Below, one piece after another: positions 44,864-53,611 of a DNA stretch of 64,000 bases. The position numbers were made by a program, and so were the translations under genes. The stretch's first letter is position 1. Each line of letters starts with the position of its first letter. The DNA lies in the NCBI RefSeq assembly GCF_900129235.1, contig NZ_FQUV01000002.1, positions 310,001 through 374,000 of the forward strand, written 5' to 3'. Origin of the DNA: Litoreibacter ascidiaceicola (GTDB taxonomy: Bacteria; Pseudomonadota; Alphaproteobacteria; Rhodobacterales; Rhodobacteraceae). The notes under the pieces were generated by a model, which was not told where the DNA came from, did no database searches, and was given only the letters and a program-made list of their open reading frames with translations.

Positions 44864-45645
44864 CTCCAGTTTGGTTTCCGCTTCTCCAAAAAGGCTTTGA
44901 TGCCTTCATCCGTGTCATCCAGTGCCATGTTTACCGCCATCACTTCTCCTGTATAGGCATAGGCTTCAGCCACAGGCATTTGAGCCTGCTCGTAGAAGGC
45001 TTGCTTGCCGATGCGCACTGCCGAGCCAAGCTTGGCGGCGATCGTCTTCGCAAGCTTCATGGTCTCTTCGGCCAGATCACCTGTTGCGACGCGGTTGATC
45101 AACCCGACTTCCCGCGCGCGCTCCGCGTCGATAAATTCACCGGTTGTTAACATCTCGAATGCTTGCTTGCGGTGGATATTGCGACTGAGCGCAACCATTG
45201 GTGTGGAACAGAACAATCCGATATTTACACCATTCACGCCGAACTTAGTGCCTTCCGCCGCGACCGCCAAATCGCATGTCGCCACCAGCTGACATCCCGC
45301 CGCCGTAGCGATTCCGTGTGCTTGCGCGATCACCGGTTGCGGAAGGCTTTGGAGGCGGGCCATCACTGCCGAGCAGCGCGCGAACAGGTCCAGCCAAGCT
45401 GCGCGACCATTGTCCTGATCGGAACGGGCCGCCTGCATCTCCTTCAGGTCATGGCCTGCGCAAAACACTTTGCCAGCGCCATTTAGAATGACAACGCGGA
45501 TAGCTTTATCCTCTGCCACCTCATCCAAAGCCGATAGCAACGCGGCCAGCATCGCATCAGACAATGCGTTCAATTTGGACGGGTTGTTCAGGGTCAGCCG
45601 TGCAACAGCGCCCTCATCGGCGCGTAAAACTAACGCATCGTTCAT
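44860..45645 (-). CDS. ECHDC3-like enoyl-CoA hydratase/isomerase family protein
   Basis: Crotonase-fold protein of 261 residues. FCAGHDLKEM provides the first oxyanion-hole block and ATAAGCQLVATCDLAVA the second. In place of the normal PEILIGTIPGAGGTQ it reads GVNIGLFCSTPMVALSR, which matches the ECHDC3 subfamily and removes the catalytic Glu144; the second catalytic Glu (QAFEML) is kept. Standard hydratase activity is therefore doubtful. The start is ATG 45645 (MNDALVLRADEG). It is divergent from the thioesterase gene. Confidence 0.82.
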   Translation of the reverse strand: MNDALVLRADEGAVARLTLNNPSKLNALSDAMLAALLSALDEVAEDKAIRVVILNGAGKVFCAGHDLKEMQAARSDQDNGRAAWLDLFARCSAVMARLQSLPQPVIAQAHGIATAAGCQLVATCDLAVAAEGTKFGVNGVNIGLFCSTPMVALSRNIHRKQAFEMLTTGEFIDAERAREVGLINRVATGDLAEETMKLAKTIAAKLGSAVRIGKQAFYEQAQMPVAEAYAYTGEVMAVNMALDDTDEGIKAFLEKRKPNWS

Positions 45646-45714
45646 CTTGTCATTCCACCCTTGATCTGGTCCGGTAAGCACAAAGCCTAAGACGAACTGG
45701 GGCAGGGGGGAAGT

Positions 45715-46140
45715 ATGGAAGTGAAGATGGACAAGGCCGCATTGGAGGCGTTCCTGTTGCGTGACTTCACGCAAGTGGCGGACGACTTCGAGTTTGTCGA
45801 GATCGCGCCGCCTTTCGTGACCATGGCCTTGTCAGCGTCCGAGAAGCACCTGCGGCCGGGCGGTACGGTCTCCGGCCCTTCCATGTTCGCGCTGGCCGAT
45901 GTTTGCGCCTATTTTTGCATCCTGTCAGTGCTGGGGCCGGTCGCCTTGGCGGTCACGACGAATTGCTCCATCGACTTCATGCGAAAACCTGCGCCGGGGA
46001 GATTGCTATGCCGGATGGAGCTGCTCAAACTGGGGCGCGTGCTGGCAGTGACCGAGGGGCGGCTCTATTCGGAGGCAGAGCCCGATAAACCCGTGGCGCG
46101 CGCTTCACTGACCTATTCCATTCCCCCAGTCGGGGTGTGA
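45715..46140 (+). CDS. PaaI-like hotdog-fold thioesterase
   Basis: Probable acyl-CoA thioesterase of 141 residues with a single hotdog domain. Typical positions are GGTVSGPSMFALADVCAYF (the central helix) and SIDFMRKPAPGRLLCRMELLKLGR. GGGGGGAAGT precedes the ATG. It lies 69 bp from the divergent crotonase gene, so both may handle CoA esters. The next gene overlaps its stop by 4 nt (GTGA). Confidence 0.85.
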   Translation: MEVKMDKAALEAFLLRDFTQVADDFEFVEIAPPFVTMALSASEKHLRPGGTVSGPSMFALADVCAYFCILSVLGPVALAVTTNCSIDFMRKPAPGRLLCRMELLKLGRVLAVTEGRLYSEAEPDKPVARASLTYSIPPVGV

Positions 46141-46442
46141 GCCGGTTGGACGCCCTCGCGATTTCGCCCGCTGTGTGGGGGGCTGCTTTCGCGCTGTTTG
46201 TTCTGCTGACGCGAAACACGTTGGCAACGGATGTGGGGATGGTGGGATTTGTTGTAGGTGTTGAGCTGTTCCTGACGCTCGGGGGCTTCCTTTTGACAAT
46301 TGCACAGCTGCCGCTGTTGATCTTTGCGGTATCAAAAGGTCGTAAACAGCTCGCGTGCTTGGCGGCACTGGGTGTCGTATTGTGGGTGGTGTTCTGGCTT
46401 TGCGGCATGGCCCTCACGCCGAGTATGGTCTACGTGACATGA
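46137..46442 (+). CDS. Small three-helix membrane protein, unknown function
   Basis: Hypothetical membrane protein of 101 residues with three hydrophobic segments (about 10-30, 36-62, 72-95). It starts with GTG that overlaps the stop of the thioesterase gene (GTGA), so it is translationally coupled. I do not recognise a family. Confidence 0.6.
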   Translation: MSRLDALAISPAVWGAAFALFVLLTRNTLATDVGMVGFVVGVELFLTLGGFLLTIAQLPLLIFAVSKGRKQLACLAALGVVLWVVFWLCGMALTPSMVYVT

Positions 46443-46513
46443 TTTAGTTGGGGTAATTTAATACCTTATTTATAACATACTGTTTTGCAACAGTTAAATA
46501 CCGAAGTAAGGCG

Positions 46514-46541
46514 TTGACTGCGCTCTCAGTTCCTATAGAAC
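46514..46541 (+). promoter_or_regulatory. Promoter of rplM-rpsI
   Basis: TTGACT at 46514-46519 with TAGAAC at 46536-46541 after 16 bp is the best promoter in the 153-bp gap before rplM. The -35 has the TTGAC common in Rhodobacterales ribosomal promoters; an alternative -10 reads TATAGA at 46534. Confidence 0.45.
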
Positions 46542-46544
46542 CAC

Positions 46545-46574
46545 GCCATCCCAAGGGGCTTTTAGCCCCATGGC
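46545..46574 (+). promoter_or_regulatory. Leader hairpin before rplM
   Basis: GCCAT and ATGGC flank GGGGC/GCCCC in a stem with a one-sided CCCAA bulge and a TTTTA loop, in the 5' UTR 22 nt before the rplM ATG. Its place suggests autoregulation by ribosomal protein L13, but that is inferred. Confidence 0.45.
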
Positions 46575-46595
46575 CGTAATTCTTGAGGAAAACCC

Positions 46596-47057
46596 ATGAA
46601 AACCTTTACCGCTACTCCTAGCGATATCGACAAGAAATGGATCCTGATCGACGCTGAAGGCGTTGTTCTGGGCCGTCTCGCATCGATCGTTGCCATGCGC
46701 CTGCGTGGCAAGCATAAGCCGTCCTTCACTCCACACATGGACATGGGCGACAACGTGATCATCATCAACGCTGACAAAATCCAGCTGACCGGCAACAAGC
46801 GCGAGAAGCCGAACTACTGGCACACTGGCCACCCGGGCGGCATCAAGTCCCGCACGAACGCCGAGATTCTTGAAGGCAAGCACCCCGAGCGCGTTGTGAT
46901 CCAAGCCGTAAAGCGTATGCTTCCCGGTGGCGTCCTGTCGCGTCAGCAAATGACCAATCTGCGTGTCTACGCATCGGCTGATCACCCGCATGAAGCTCAA
47001 TCCCCCGAAGTTCTGGACGTCAAAGCCATGAACAAGAAAAATACGCGGAGCGCATAA
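46596..47057 (+). CDS. rplM: 50S ribosomal protein L13
   Basis: Early-assembly large-subunit protein of 153 residues. The sequence [18 protein letters not shown] and [22 protein letters not shown] is the classical L13 pattern, and [22 protein letters not shown] closes the protein. TTGAGGAAAACCC precedes the ATG. It is followed after 2 nt by rpsI in the usual L13-S9 pair. Confidence 0.98.
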   Translation: MKTFTATPSDIDKKWILIDAEGVVLGRLASIVAMRLRGKHKPSFTPHMDMGDNVIIINADKIQLTGNKREKPNYWHTGHPGGIKSRTNAEILEGKHPERVVIQAVKRMLPGGVLSRQQMTNLRVYASADHPHEAQSPEVLDVKAMNKKNTRSA

Positions 47058-47059
47058 GA

Positions 47060-47554
47060 ATGGCTGACGAAATCCAATCCCTCGATGAGTTGAACACCAT
47101 CGCAGAAGGCGTCACCCCGGCAGCAGCCGTGGCAGAAGCCATCGCCCGTGAACCCGTTCGTGACGAACTGGGCCGCGCCTATGCAACCGGCAAGCGTAAA
47201 GACGCGGTTGCCCGCGTTTGGATCAAACCTGGTTCCGGCAAGGTCATCGTGAACGGCAAAGAGCAGAACACATATTTTGCACGCCCCGTGCTGCAAATGA
47301 TCCTGCGCCAGCCTTTCACCGTCTCCGGCACCGAAGATCAGTTCGACGTTATGGCAACTGTCAAAGGCGGCGGTCTGTCCGGTCAAGCTGGTGCGGTTAA
47401 GCACGGCATCTCCAAAGCGTTGCAACTCTACGATCCGTCCTTGCGTGGCGCCCTGAAGGCCGCTGGCTTCCTGACCCGCGACAGCCGCGTGGTCGAGCGT
47501 AAGAAATACGGTAAAGCGAAAGCCCGTAAGAGCTTCCAGTTCTCCAAGCGTTAA
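47060..47554 (+). CDS. rpsI: 30S ribosomal protein S9
   Basis: Small-subunit protein of 164 residues, near the decoding site. The N-terminal about 38 residues are an acidic extension common in alphaproteobacteria; the S9 core begins [18 protein letters not shown]. The C-terminal KSFQFSKR ends in the conserved arginine that contacts the P-site tRNA. A strong terminator follows. Confidence 0.98.
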   Translation: MADEIQSLDELNTIAEGVTPAAAVAEAIAREPVRDELGRAYATGKRKDAVARVWIKPGSGKVIVNGKEQNTYFARPVLQMILRQPFTVSGTEDQFDVMATVKGGGLSGQAGAVKHGISKALQLYDPSLRGALKAAGFLTRDSRVVERKKYGKAKARKSFQFSKR

Positions 47555-47577
47555 GCTTCGAGTTCTTGCGAAATCGG

Positions 47578-47607
47578 AAAAGGCCACCCAAGCGGGTGGC
47601 CTTTTTT
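47578..47607 (+). terminator. Rho-independent terminator of rplM-rpsI
   Basis: AAAAGGCCACCC and GGGTGGCCTTTT form a 12-bp perfect stem around AAGC with a run of six T. It begins 23 bp after the rpsI stop. Confidence 0.9.
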
Positions 47608-47633
47608 GTTGGCTTAGCATGGGGAGGGGCCCG

Positions 47634-49721
47634 TTATGCGCCGCCTCTTAGGGCGTCAGCGTCGTAGCCCGTCTCTGACAGGTCTCGGAATACGATGTTA
47701 TTAGGCGTCAGATACCGCTCAGTTCCGTCCTCGTTTTCGTCCATCAGAATGCTGATTGAATACATGCCATCAATCTCAAGGCGATTCCACGGGGAGCTAT
47801 TGTCGATGGTAATGTCCGGCTCTGGTTCACCTGAATCCAAATGGATGACGATTAAGTCGTTGTCTGGCTCGAACCCTCCGATTGAACTTGAGTGGGTGTC
47901 ATCGGCATAGACAAAAATGTCATTGCCCTCGCCGCCATACAGACGCGTTCCCATGGTGTTATAAATATCGCTACTGCCGCTGATGAGGATGTCATCGCCA
48001 GCATCCCCATAAAGCCCACCACTGGTAGATCCGGTGGCCGCGACGATGTCGTTGCCATCACCGCCATGGATGGAATTTGTACCAGTGCCCGCGTCAATGG
48101 TATCATTCCCGGCACCGCCATCAATGACGTCATTACCAGCGCGGCCAGAAATGATATCATCCCCGTCGCCGCCATTTATCGTATCAGCACCAGAACCACC
48201 TTTGATGAAGTCATCGCCGCCAAGCGCATTGATTTCATCGTCACCAGCTTGGCCGTCAATGACGTCGTCGCCCTCGGTTCCGGTTAGCGTGTTGTCACCA
48301 CTGTCACCCGACAGCGTGATCCCCGGTGGTGGTGGCGGCGGTGGGACATAAGGCTGACCAGTCTGACCCGCTGCGGCATCAATGGCGGCATAGGTTGTCT
48401 CAACCTCCGAGAGATCTTTGAAAACGATATGCTCGAGCGTCAGACCTTCGACATTGCCAAATATCTCAAGAACCTCGACCCCGTTGGCAAGTATCTGGGC
48501 ACCGGACCCGATGGGTTGAATTTCGATAACCGGAAGAACGGCATCAGCAGGGTAGTCGATAATGATCTGGTCCTGATAAATGTCGAAGCTTTGTATTTCT
48601 TCTTCGTCTGCAAACCCGTCAAGAACGTAGATATCCTGACCCTCACCACCGATCAGAACATCAGTGGCACCATCACTGTTCGCCAGAAGAAGGTCGTCTC
48701 CCTCCTGCCCGTAAGCGAAGTCAGCGCCGGTGCCACCCTCAAGAATATCATTCCCGGATTCGCCGTAGAGATAGTCATCACCCCCACCGCCATCGATCAC
48801 ATCATCGCCGCCTTCGCCGTGAATTGTGTCGAACCCATCAAAGGCAAGGATCGTGTCGTCATAGGACGTCCCGTTCAGCCACTCGCTGTCAGACGTGCCT
48901 TCGATGATATTCTCACCAGATTGCGGTTCGGGGACAAAGCTCACATCGACTGCGACGCCATCGGCGGCCCCTGTTGTCATCGCCGCGTAGTTCACGCCGC
49001 CGCCCAAGGCGTCTACAAGCTCGATATCGGCAACTGAAAGCTCAGGGTCGGAGCTGAAGATATTCGTGGAAAACACCCCGTCAACAACAAGGTCGAAAGA
49101 GCCGTCTCCGGCATCTTGCAGCTCGATCAATGGGGCAGGGCCATCGGTCGGATCGTAGTTGACGAAGATGCGGTCTCCGGGCTCATGGTCGTAGATCGTC
49201 GCAGAACTCTCCGCGCCAACGACGAAAAGGTCTTCCCCTTCACCACCAAAAAGCTCGTCCGCGCCACCACCGTTCAGGGCAACCAAAATGTCGTTGCCAT
49301 CGCCGCCTTCCAGCCAATCGGTATCAACCCCGGCTACAAGGATGTCATTGCCTTTGCCGCCATCAAGGTAATCCGTCCCTTCACCGCCGCGTAAAATGTC
49401 ATCGCCGCGGCCACCGTTGAGGTCGTCAAAACCGGCACCCGCGCTGATCTCGTCGTTGCCTGCGCCGCCGGTAATTCTGTCGTCGCCTTCATTGCCAGCC
49501 AGTACGTCGTTGCCTTGCCCGCCATAGATCACGTCATCGCCAAACCCGCCGTAGACCGTGTCGTGGCCTAGATTGGCGTCAATCTGGTCGTCACCCGCAC
49601 CACCAACAACCAGATCGTTTCCGCGCCCGGCACCAATGTAGTCGTCACCAGATCCTCCATAAATGCCGTCGTCTTCGCGTTGGCCAAAAATTGTATCGTG
49701 ACCCGACCCACCGATCAGGGG
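47634..49721 (-). CDS. RTX (hemolysin-type calcium-binding) repeat protein, main fragment after a frameshift
   Basis: About 695 codons of RTX repeats of the GGxGxDxUx type, expected to bind calcium and be exported by a type I secretion system. No start codon is apparent: an in-frame stop at 49722-49724 ends the frame, yet the sequence just inside ([12 protein letters not shown]) continues the repeats of the upstream fragment (49715-50050), so one base has been lost near 49718. Three RTX blocks alternate with three about 90-residue beta-rich modules, each ending near a Tyr-Ala/Asp motif, and there is a PPPPPPPG linker after the second. The product could be a real pseudogene or carry a sequencing error. 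Confidence 0.75.
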   Translation of the reverse strand, partial: PLIGGSGHDTIFGQREDDGIYGGSGDDYIGAGRGNDLVVGGAGDDQIDANLGHDTVYGGFGDDVIYGGQGNDVLAGNEGDDRITGGAGNDEISAGAGFDDLNGGRGDDILRGGEGTDYLDGGKGNDILVAGVDTDWLEGGDGNDILVALNGGGADELFGGEGEDLFVVGAESSATIYDHEPGDRIFVNYDPTDGPAPLIELQDAGDGSFDLVVDGVFSTNIFSSDPELSVADIELVDALGGGVNYAAMTTGAADGVAVDVSFVPEPQSGENIIEGTSDSEWLNGTSYDDTILAFDGFDTIHGEGGDDVIDGGGGDDYLYGESGNDILEGGTGADFAYGQEGDDLLLANSDGATDVLIGGEGQDIYVLDGFADEEEIQSFDIYQDQIIIDYPADAVLPVIEIQPIGSGAQILANGVEVLEIFGNVEGLTLEHIVFKDLSEVETTYAAIDAAAGQTGQPYVPPPPPPPGITLSGDSGDNTLTGTEGDDVIDGQAGDDEINALGGDDFIKGGSGADTINGGDGDDIISGRAGNDVIDGGAGNDTIDAGTGTNSIHGGDGNDIVAATGSTSGGLYGDAGDDILISGSSDIYNTMGTRLYGGEGNDIFVYADDTHSSSIGGFEPDNDLIVIHLDSGEPEPDITIDNSSPWNRLEIDGMYSISILMDENEDGTERYLTPNNIVFRDLSETGYDADALRGGA

Positions 49722-50050
49722 TCAGCACCACGGCCACCAATAATGTAGTCGACGCCGTTGCCTCCGGCGATCTCGTCATTGCCGCGTCCTCCAAACAGGC
49801 GATAGTCACCTTCGCCACCAGCAATTCCATCATCTCCGTTGCTGCCGTCAATGATGTCATCGCCCGTGCCGCCAATCAGAAGGTCGTTGCCGCCGCCGCC
49901 ATAGATGAAGTCATCACCAGACCCGCCATTAGCGTATTCATCTTCATCGGTGCCAAAGATGTCGTTGTCACCGATCACTTGTCTGTCCAAGTCAATGAAG
50001 CTGGAGGCATAAGTGCCACCAATCGCGGCAAGCAGAAGTGCAGAAATCAT
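49715..50050 (-). CDS. RTX protein, N-terminal fragment (frameshifted from the main fragment)
   Basis: 111 codons. [18 protein letters not shown] resembles a short signal-like leader, then RTX repeats begin at once ([19 protein letters not shown]). The frame ends at TGA 49715-49717 within the repeat GRGADP, where the next repeat would read GADTLIGG. Restoring one base between GAC and CCC joins it to the main fragment and gives an about 805-residue protein. GAGG lies 8 nt before the ATG, and the promoter is at 50087-50115. Confidence 0.75.
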   Translation of the reverse strand: MISALLLAAIGGTYASSFIDLDRQVIGDNDIFGTDEDEYANGGSGDDFIYGGGGNDLLIGGTGDDIIDGSNGDDGIAGGEGDYRLFGGRGNDEIAGGNGVDYIIGGRGADP

Positions 50051-50086
50051 TGAGATACCTCTGAGCAGACAGAATTTTCTGCCTCT

Positions 50087-50115
50087 AATTTCTTATTTTT
50101 GCAGGGAATTGTCAA
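50087..50115 (-). promoter_or_regulatory. Promoter of the RTX gene
   Basis: Read on the minus strand, TTGACA (50115-50110) and GAAATT (50092-50087) are separated by 17 bp, with a 37-nt leader to the ATG. A 12-bp palindrome CAGAAAATTCTG (50070-50081) lies inside the leader. Confidence 0.5.
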
Positions 50116-50163
50116 AGCATGAGGCCAGCAGAAACGCATTGTTTCCAATTCGGTACGGGGGCT

Positions 50164-50781
50164 TTAACTGTCCGGTTCAATGAGCCCCAACCCGCGCAAA
50201 TAGATCCCTATACCAGCCTCCAGCAAGTCGTCGGGCGGGTAGGGAGATTTAGAGCCGGGGGTGCCACGCGCGAACAGCTCCACCACGCCATGAGAGAGTG
50301 CCCAAATATGGCTTGAGAACATCGTCGCAGGGGGGCGCATGTCTTCGGGGATGCGTTCTGACAGCTTCTGCGCGGCCCGTTCCAGCACACCGCGCGACCG
50401 GTCGGCGGCTGTGGCCAGCGCAGGGTTGGCTTGAAGGTTCACGCCGCTCTCGAACATTGCCATGTAGTGGCCGGGGAACTTTCGGGCGAAGGCAAGGTAG
50501 GCGCGCCCCGTCGCCTCGAACGCCTTGAGCGCGGTGGGCCGGCCATCGGCATAGGCATGCTCCATCAGATCGCCAAAAATCCGGTGCCCTTGCAAAGCGC
50601 ATTCCGCAATCAACGCCTCACGGCCTTCAAAGTGGCGGTAGACTGCAGCGGGTGTGACACCCGCGAGTTTGGCTGCCTCCGCCACGGTAAAGCCCGTTGG
50701 TCCCTTGTCCTCGATCAGACGCAAGGTGGCCTCTACAAGCGCCTGCTTGAGGTTGCCGTGGTGATAGCCGCGTTTAGGCAT
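50164..50781 (-). CDS. TetR family transcriptional regulator (WHG-domain type)
   Basis: Repressor-type regulator of 205 residues. The N-terminal helix-turn-helix runs from GYHHGNLKQALVEATLRLIE to VTPAAVYRHFEGREALIAE. The C-terminal ligand domain contains a WHG-like segment (HIWALSHGVVELFARG). Its ATG at 50781 overlaps the 3' end of ppk2 by 8 nt, so the two genes are translationally coupled. Its target and ligand are unknown. Confidence 0.88.
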   Translation of the reverse strand: MPKRGYHHGNLKQALVEATLRLIEDKGPTGFTVAEAAKLAGVTPAAVYRHFEGREALIAECALQGHRIFGDLMEHAYADGRPTALKAFEATGRAYLAFARKFPGHYMAMFESGVNLQANPALATAADRSRGVLERAAQKLSERIPEDMRPPATMFSSHIWALSHGVVELFARGTPGSKSPYPPDDLLEAGIGIYLRGLGLIEPDS

Positions 50782-51649
50782 TGGGATTCCACATATCAAC
50801 GCCGCCGCAAATGGAGTCGTCTGGACGGATCGCGATGCTGTCATCCTTGTTGGCGTAGTGGATCGAATTCAACACCTTGCGCAACGCCGAGATACGCGCG
50901 CGTCGCTTGTCGTCGGACCGGATAACCGTCCACCGCGCATGTGACGTATCGGAAGCCTCAAACGTCTCGGAAATGGCCTCGGAATACGCGTCCCATTTGT
51001 GCAGGCCTTCCACATCAATCGTGGAGAGTTTCCATTGCTTGAGCTTGTCTTTCTCGCGGGCCAGCATCCTGCGGAGCTGCTCTGCACGACCGACATTCAA
51101 CCACAGCTTGATCAGGATGATCCCGTCATCAACCAGCATCTTTTCGAAGTCGGGAACTTGCGCAAAGAAATGCTGCCGTTCGCGCACGGCGCAAAAGCCG
51201 AACACGTCTTCAACGACGCCACGATTGTACCAGCTGCGGTCGAACAGGGTGATTTGCCCTGCGGTTGGCATATGTTTGACGTATCGCTGGAAGTACCACT
51301 GACCACGCTCTTCCTCGGTCGGCTTGGACAGGGCCACGATCTTGCAATTTCGCGGGTTCATGTTCTCGCGGAACCGCTTGATCGTCCCGCCTTTGCCCGA
51401 TGCATCTCGGCCCTCAAACACGATGGCAACCCGCTTGCCTTCTTTTTTTACCCATGCCTGTAGCTTCATCAATTCCACCTGAAGCCGCTTCATGGTGTCG
51501 TCGTAGTCGTCGCGGTCCATGCGCTGCTCATAGGGATAGCTTTGCGCCAGAATATCGTCTTTTTCCGCGTTACGTATCGCGTCGCGAACACCTTCGGGGA
51601 TTTCTTCGTTGTAGAATTTCGAAATGGCACCGTCGAAAGGCAGGGTCAT
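50774..51649 (-). CDS. ppk2: Polyphosphate kinase 2
   Basis: Cytoplasmic kinase of 291 residues that uses inorganic polyphosphate to phosphorylate nucleoside diphosphates (or makes polyphosphate in reverse). Walker A is FEGRDASGKGGTIKRF, the lid module includes RNCKIVALSKPTEEERGQWYFQRY, and Walker B is FDRSWYNRGVVEDVFGF. One PPK2 domain with normal length suggests a class I enzyme. It sits between the alpha/beta hydrolase and a TetR regulator. Confidence 0.93.
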   Translation of the reverse strand: MTLPFDGAISKFYNEEIPEGVRDAIRNAEKDDILAQSYPYEQRMDRDDYDDTMKRLQVELMKLQAWVKKEGKRVAIVFEGRDASGKGGTIKRFRENMNPRNCKIVALSKPTEEERGQWYFQRYVKHMPTAGQITLFDRSWYNRGVVEDVFGFCAVRERQHFFAQVPDFEKMLVDDGIILIKLWLNVGRAEQLRRMLAREKDKLKQWKLSTIDVEGLHKWDAYSEAISETFEASDTSHARWTVIRSDDKRRARISALRKVLNSIHYANKDDSIAIRPDDSICGGVDMWNPNA

Positions 51650-51694
51650 AGAGGCCTCGTTCTTTTGAATTCGGCTGTACTATGAAGCTTTAAG

Positions 51695-52657
51695 CTATTG
51701 CAGACCAGCGCGTTTTGCCAATCTGCGCAGCGCCGCGATTGTGCTTGGCTCATCCGCGTGGTGAGGCATGTGGCCAACGCCCTCAAGTGTCGTCAGCCGC
51801 GCATCCGGCAGCTGTTTCGACAGTGGAAGTGCATGGATGTCGTGGCCGACAATGGTATCTGCCGTCCCGTGAATGATCTCAACCGGTAGCTTGAGGTCGC
51901 CATAGTGCCGGGACTGCTCTTTGATCTGCGGCAAGAGCGTGTTCACCATCATCGCGTTGGTCTTCAATTGACTGGGGCGAATGGCCAGACCGTAGCCCAT
52001 ATGCTCCAGATACCCTTCCGGTACTGGATCGGGCGCGAAAATGGCTTCCAGCGTCTCATTTGCCTTTTGGTCGTTGGCGAAGGCTGAAGTCATTGGAATA
52101 AGCACATTTCGCCCGAACCAGCTGTCCGTGAGGCGATACCAGATATCCAGATCACCATTCCAGGGGTTGGACACGCCTGACACGATCAGCAGGCCCGCGC
52201 TGTCGTCCGGATGTCTGAGGGCGTAGGACAGTGCAACGGCTCCACCATAGCTTTGGCCCAGAATAAGCGGCTTCTTGGCACCCACCAACTGGGCTGCTTC
52301 ATGTATCAGATCGGCCTGTTCGTTAAGGGATTCCACGTCGCCTGTCCGGTTGGCAATCCGGCCCGTATGGCCGTGGGCAGGGCGGTCGATTGCGATGAAC
52401 CGAAACTCGCCCTTTAGCTTAGGGATCAATGAGAATGTGAAGTCTTGCCAGTTCCCGCCAGCCCCGTGGATCAAGATCACATCGGGGCCCTCGCCCTCCA
52501 CATGCACGTGGACAGAAGTTCCATTCACATCCAGAATTTGGCCTGTGGGCGGATGTTCCACCAGTGCCTTGGCCGTGCGGGCTTTGATCCGCTTGTCCAA
52601 AGCGATCCCGCAACCAGCGACACCTAGAACCAATGCGATCAGTACAAACTTAAGCAC
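51695..52657 (-). CDS. Alpha/beta hydrolase with N-terminal membrane anchor
   Basis: Hydrolase of 320 residues with one N-terminal hydrophobic segment, [15 protein letters not shown], followed by a cysteine that could be lipidated or be a signal/anchor. Active-site signs are [10 protein letters not shown] (oxyanion), GQSYGGAV (nucleophile), and the C-terminal [11 protein letters not shown] Asp and GVGHMPHH His. I choose the GTG at 52657, which overlaps the metA stop by 8 nt; the frame to 52714 runs through metA. Substrate unknown. Confidence 0.82.
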   Translation of the reverse strand: MLKFVLIALVLGVAGCGIALDKRIKARTAKALVEHPPTGQILDVNGTSVHVHVEGEGPDVILIHGAGGNWQDFTFSLIPKLKGEFRFIAIDRPAHGHTGRIANRTGDVESLNEQADLIHEAAQLVGAKKPLILGQSYGGAVALSYALRHPDDSAGLLIVSGVSNPWNGDLDIWYRLTDSWFGRNVLIPMTSAFANDQKANETLEAIFAPDPVPEGYLEHMGYGLAIRPSQLKTNAMMVNTLLPQIKEQSRHYGDLKLPVEIIHGTADTIVGHDIHALPLSKQLPDARLTTLEGVGHMPHHADEPSTIAALRRLAKRAGLQ

Positions 52658-53570
52658 CGATATCGTCCAGATCAAAATGCGTTGTCTGGTATATCTCGTT
52701 GATCCAGTTGCCATAAAGCAGATGCGCGTGGCTGCGCCAACGGTTCATCGGCTTCTTGGTCGGATCGTCGTCAGGGTAGTAGTTGCGTGGTACATTGATC
52801 GCCGTTCCGGCCTCGACGTCGCGGTCATACTCTTCCTTCAACGTGCCACTGTCATATTCGAAGTGGTTGAAGATATATATCGCGCGGTGCTTTCGGTCTT
52901 CCACCAAACAAGGCCCGGCGGTTTCGCTGCCAAGTAAGGTCGTCAACCCGTCGGCGGCGTCGATTTCGTCTTGGCGCATCTCGGTCCAGCGGGACACGGG
53001 GATCACGCAATCATCCGAAAACCCGCGCAGATAAGGCGAAGCGGGGTCCAAATTGGAGTGACGGAAGCAGCCGAACAGTTTTTCATCCAGCAGGTGCTTT
53101 TTCACGCCGTGGAAATAGTTGATCATCGCCATTCCGCCCCAGCACACGCCGAAGGTGGAGTGCACATTGGTCTGCGTCCAGTCCATGACTTCCCGAAGCT
53201 CGTCCCAATACGTGACCTCCTCAAAGGGCAGGTGTTCGATCGGGGCTCCGGTGATGATGAGGCCGTCGAACTTCTCATCCTTAACCTCTTGGAAAGGGCG
53301 GTAAAACTCTTCCATATGCTCGGCCGCGGTGGTCTTGGTTTGATGCTCTGACATGCGAATGAGCGACAGCTCGATCTGCAACGGCGTCGCCCCGATCAAC
53401 CGCGCAAACTGGTTTTCCGTCTGGATTTTCTTCGGCATCAGGTTCAGCAACGCGATCCGCAAGGGCCGGATGTCCTGACGTGCTGCCTGATCCTCGCTCA
53501 TCACGCTCACGCCCTCGCGCGAGAGCACGGTATAGGCTGGAAGAGCAGAAGAGGGCAGCTTGATGGGCAT
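52650..53570 (-). CDS. metA: Homoserine O-acetyltransferase (MetA family)
   Basis: Transfers an acyl group to homoserine in methionine synthesis. The 306-residue protein has catalytic C143 in FGVCWGG, H236 and E238 in FNHFEYD. At the residue that decides acyl-CoA choice (111 in E. coli) it has glutamate (E112 in [12 protein letters not shown]), whereas E. coli has glycine. Glu there marks acetyl-CoA-using MetA enzymes, so this is more likely an acetyltransferase than a succinyltransferase. It follows the ATPase gene by 41 nt and its end overlaps the hydrolase gene. Confidence 0.93.
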   Translation of the reverse strand: MPIKLPSSALPAYTVLSREGVSVMSEDQAARQDIRPLRIALLNLMPKKIQTENQFARLIGATPLQIELSLIRMSEHQTKTTAAEHMEEFYRPFQEVKDEKFDGLIITGAPIEHLPFEEVTYWDELREVMDWTQTNVHSTFGVCWGGMAMINYFHGVKKHLLDEKLFGCFRHSNLDPASPYLRGFSDDCVIPVSRWTEMRQDEIDAADGLTTLLGSETAGPCLVEDRKHRAIYIFNHFEYDSGTLKEEYDRDVEAGTAINVPRNYYPDDDPTKKPMNRWRSHAHLLYGNWINEIYQTTHFDLDDIGA

Positions 53571-53611
53571 AAAATGCGTCCGCTATGTTTGGGCTTTGTT
53601 AACTAGGTCGA

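Noticed and set aside
47634-50050. CRISPR-like array
   Set aside because: The repeats are in-frame codons of RTX repeats (GGxGxDx), not identical repeats with variable spacers.
53571-53611. SAM-II riboswitch before metA
   Set aside because: Alphaproteobacterial metA often has one, but only 41 nt separate the ATPase stop from metA, and the conserved aptamer core is not seen.
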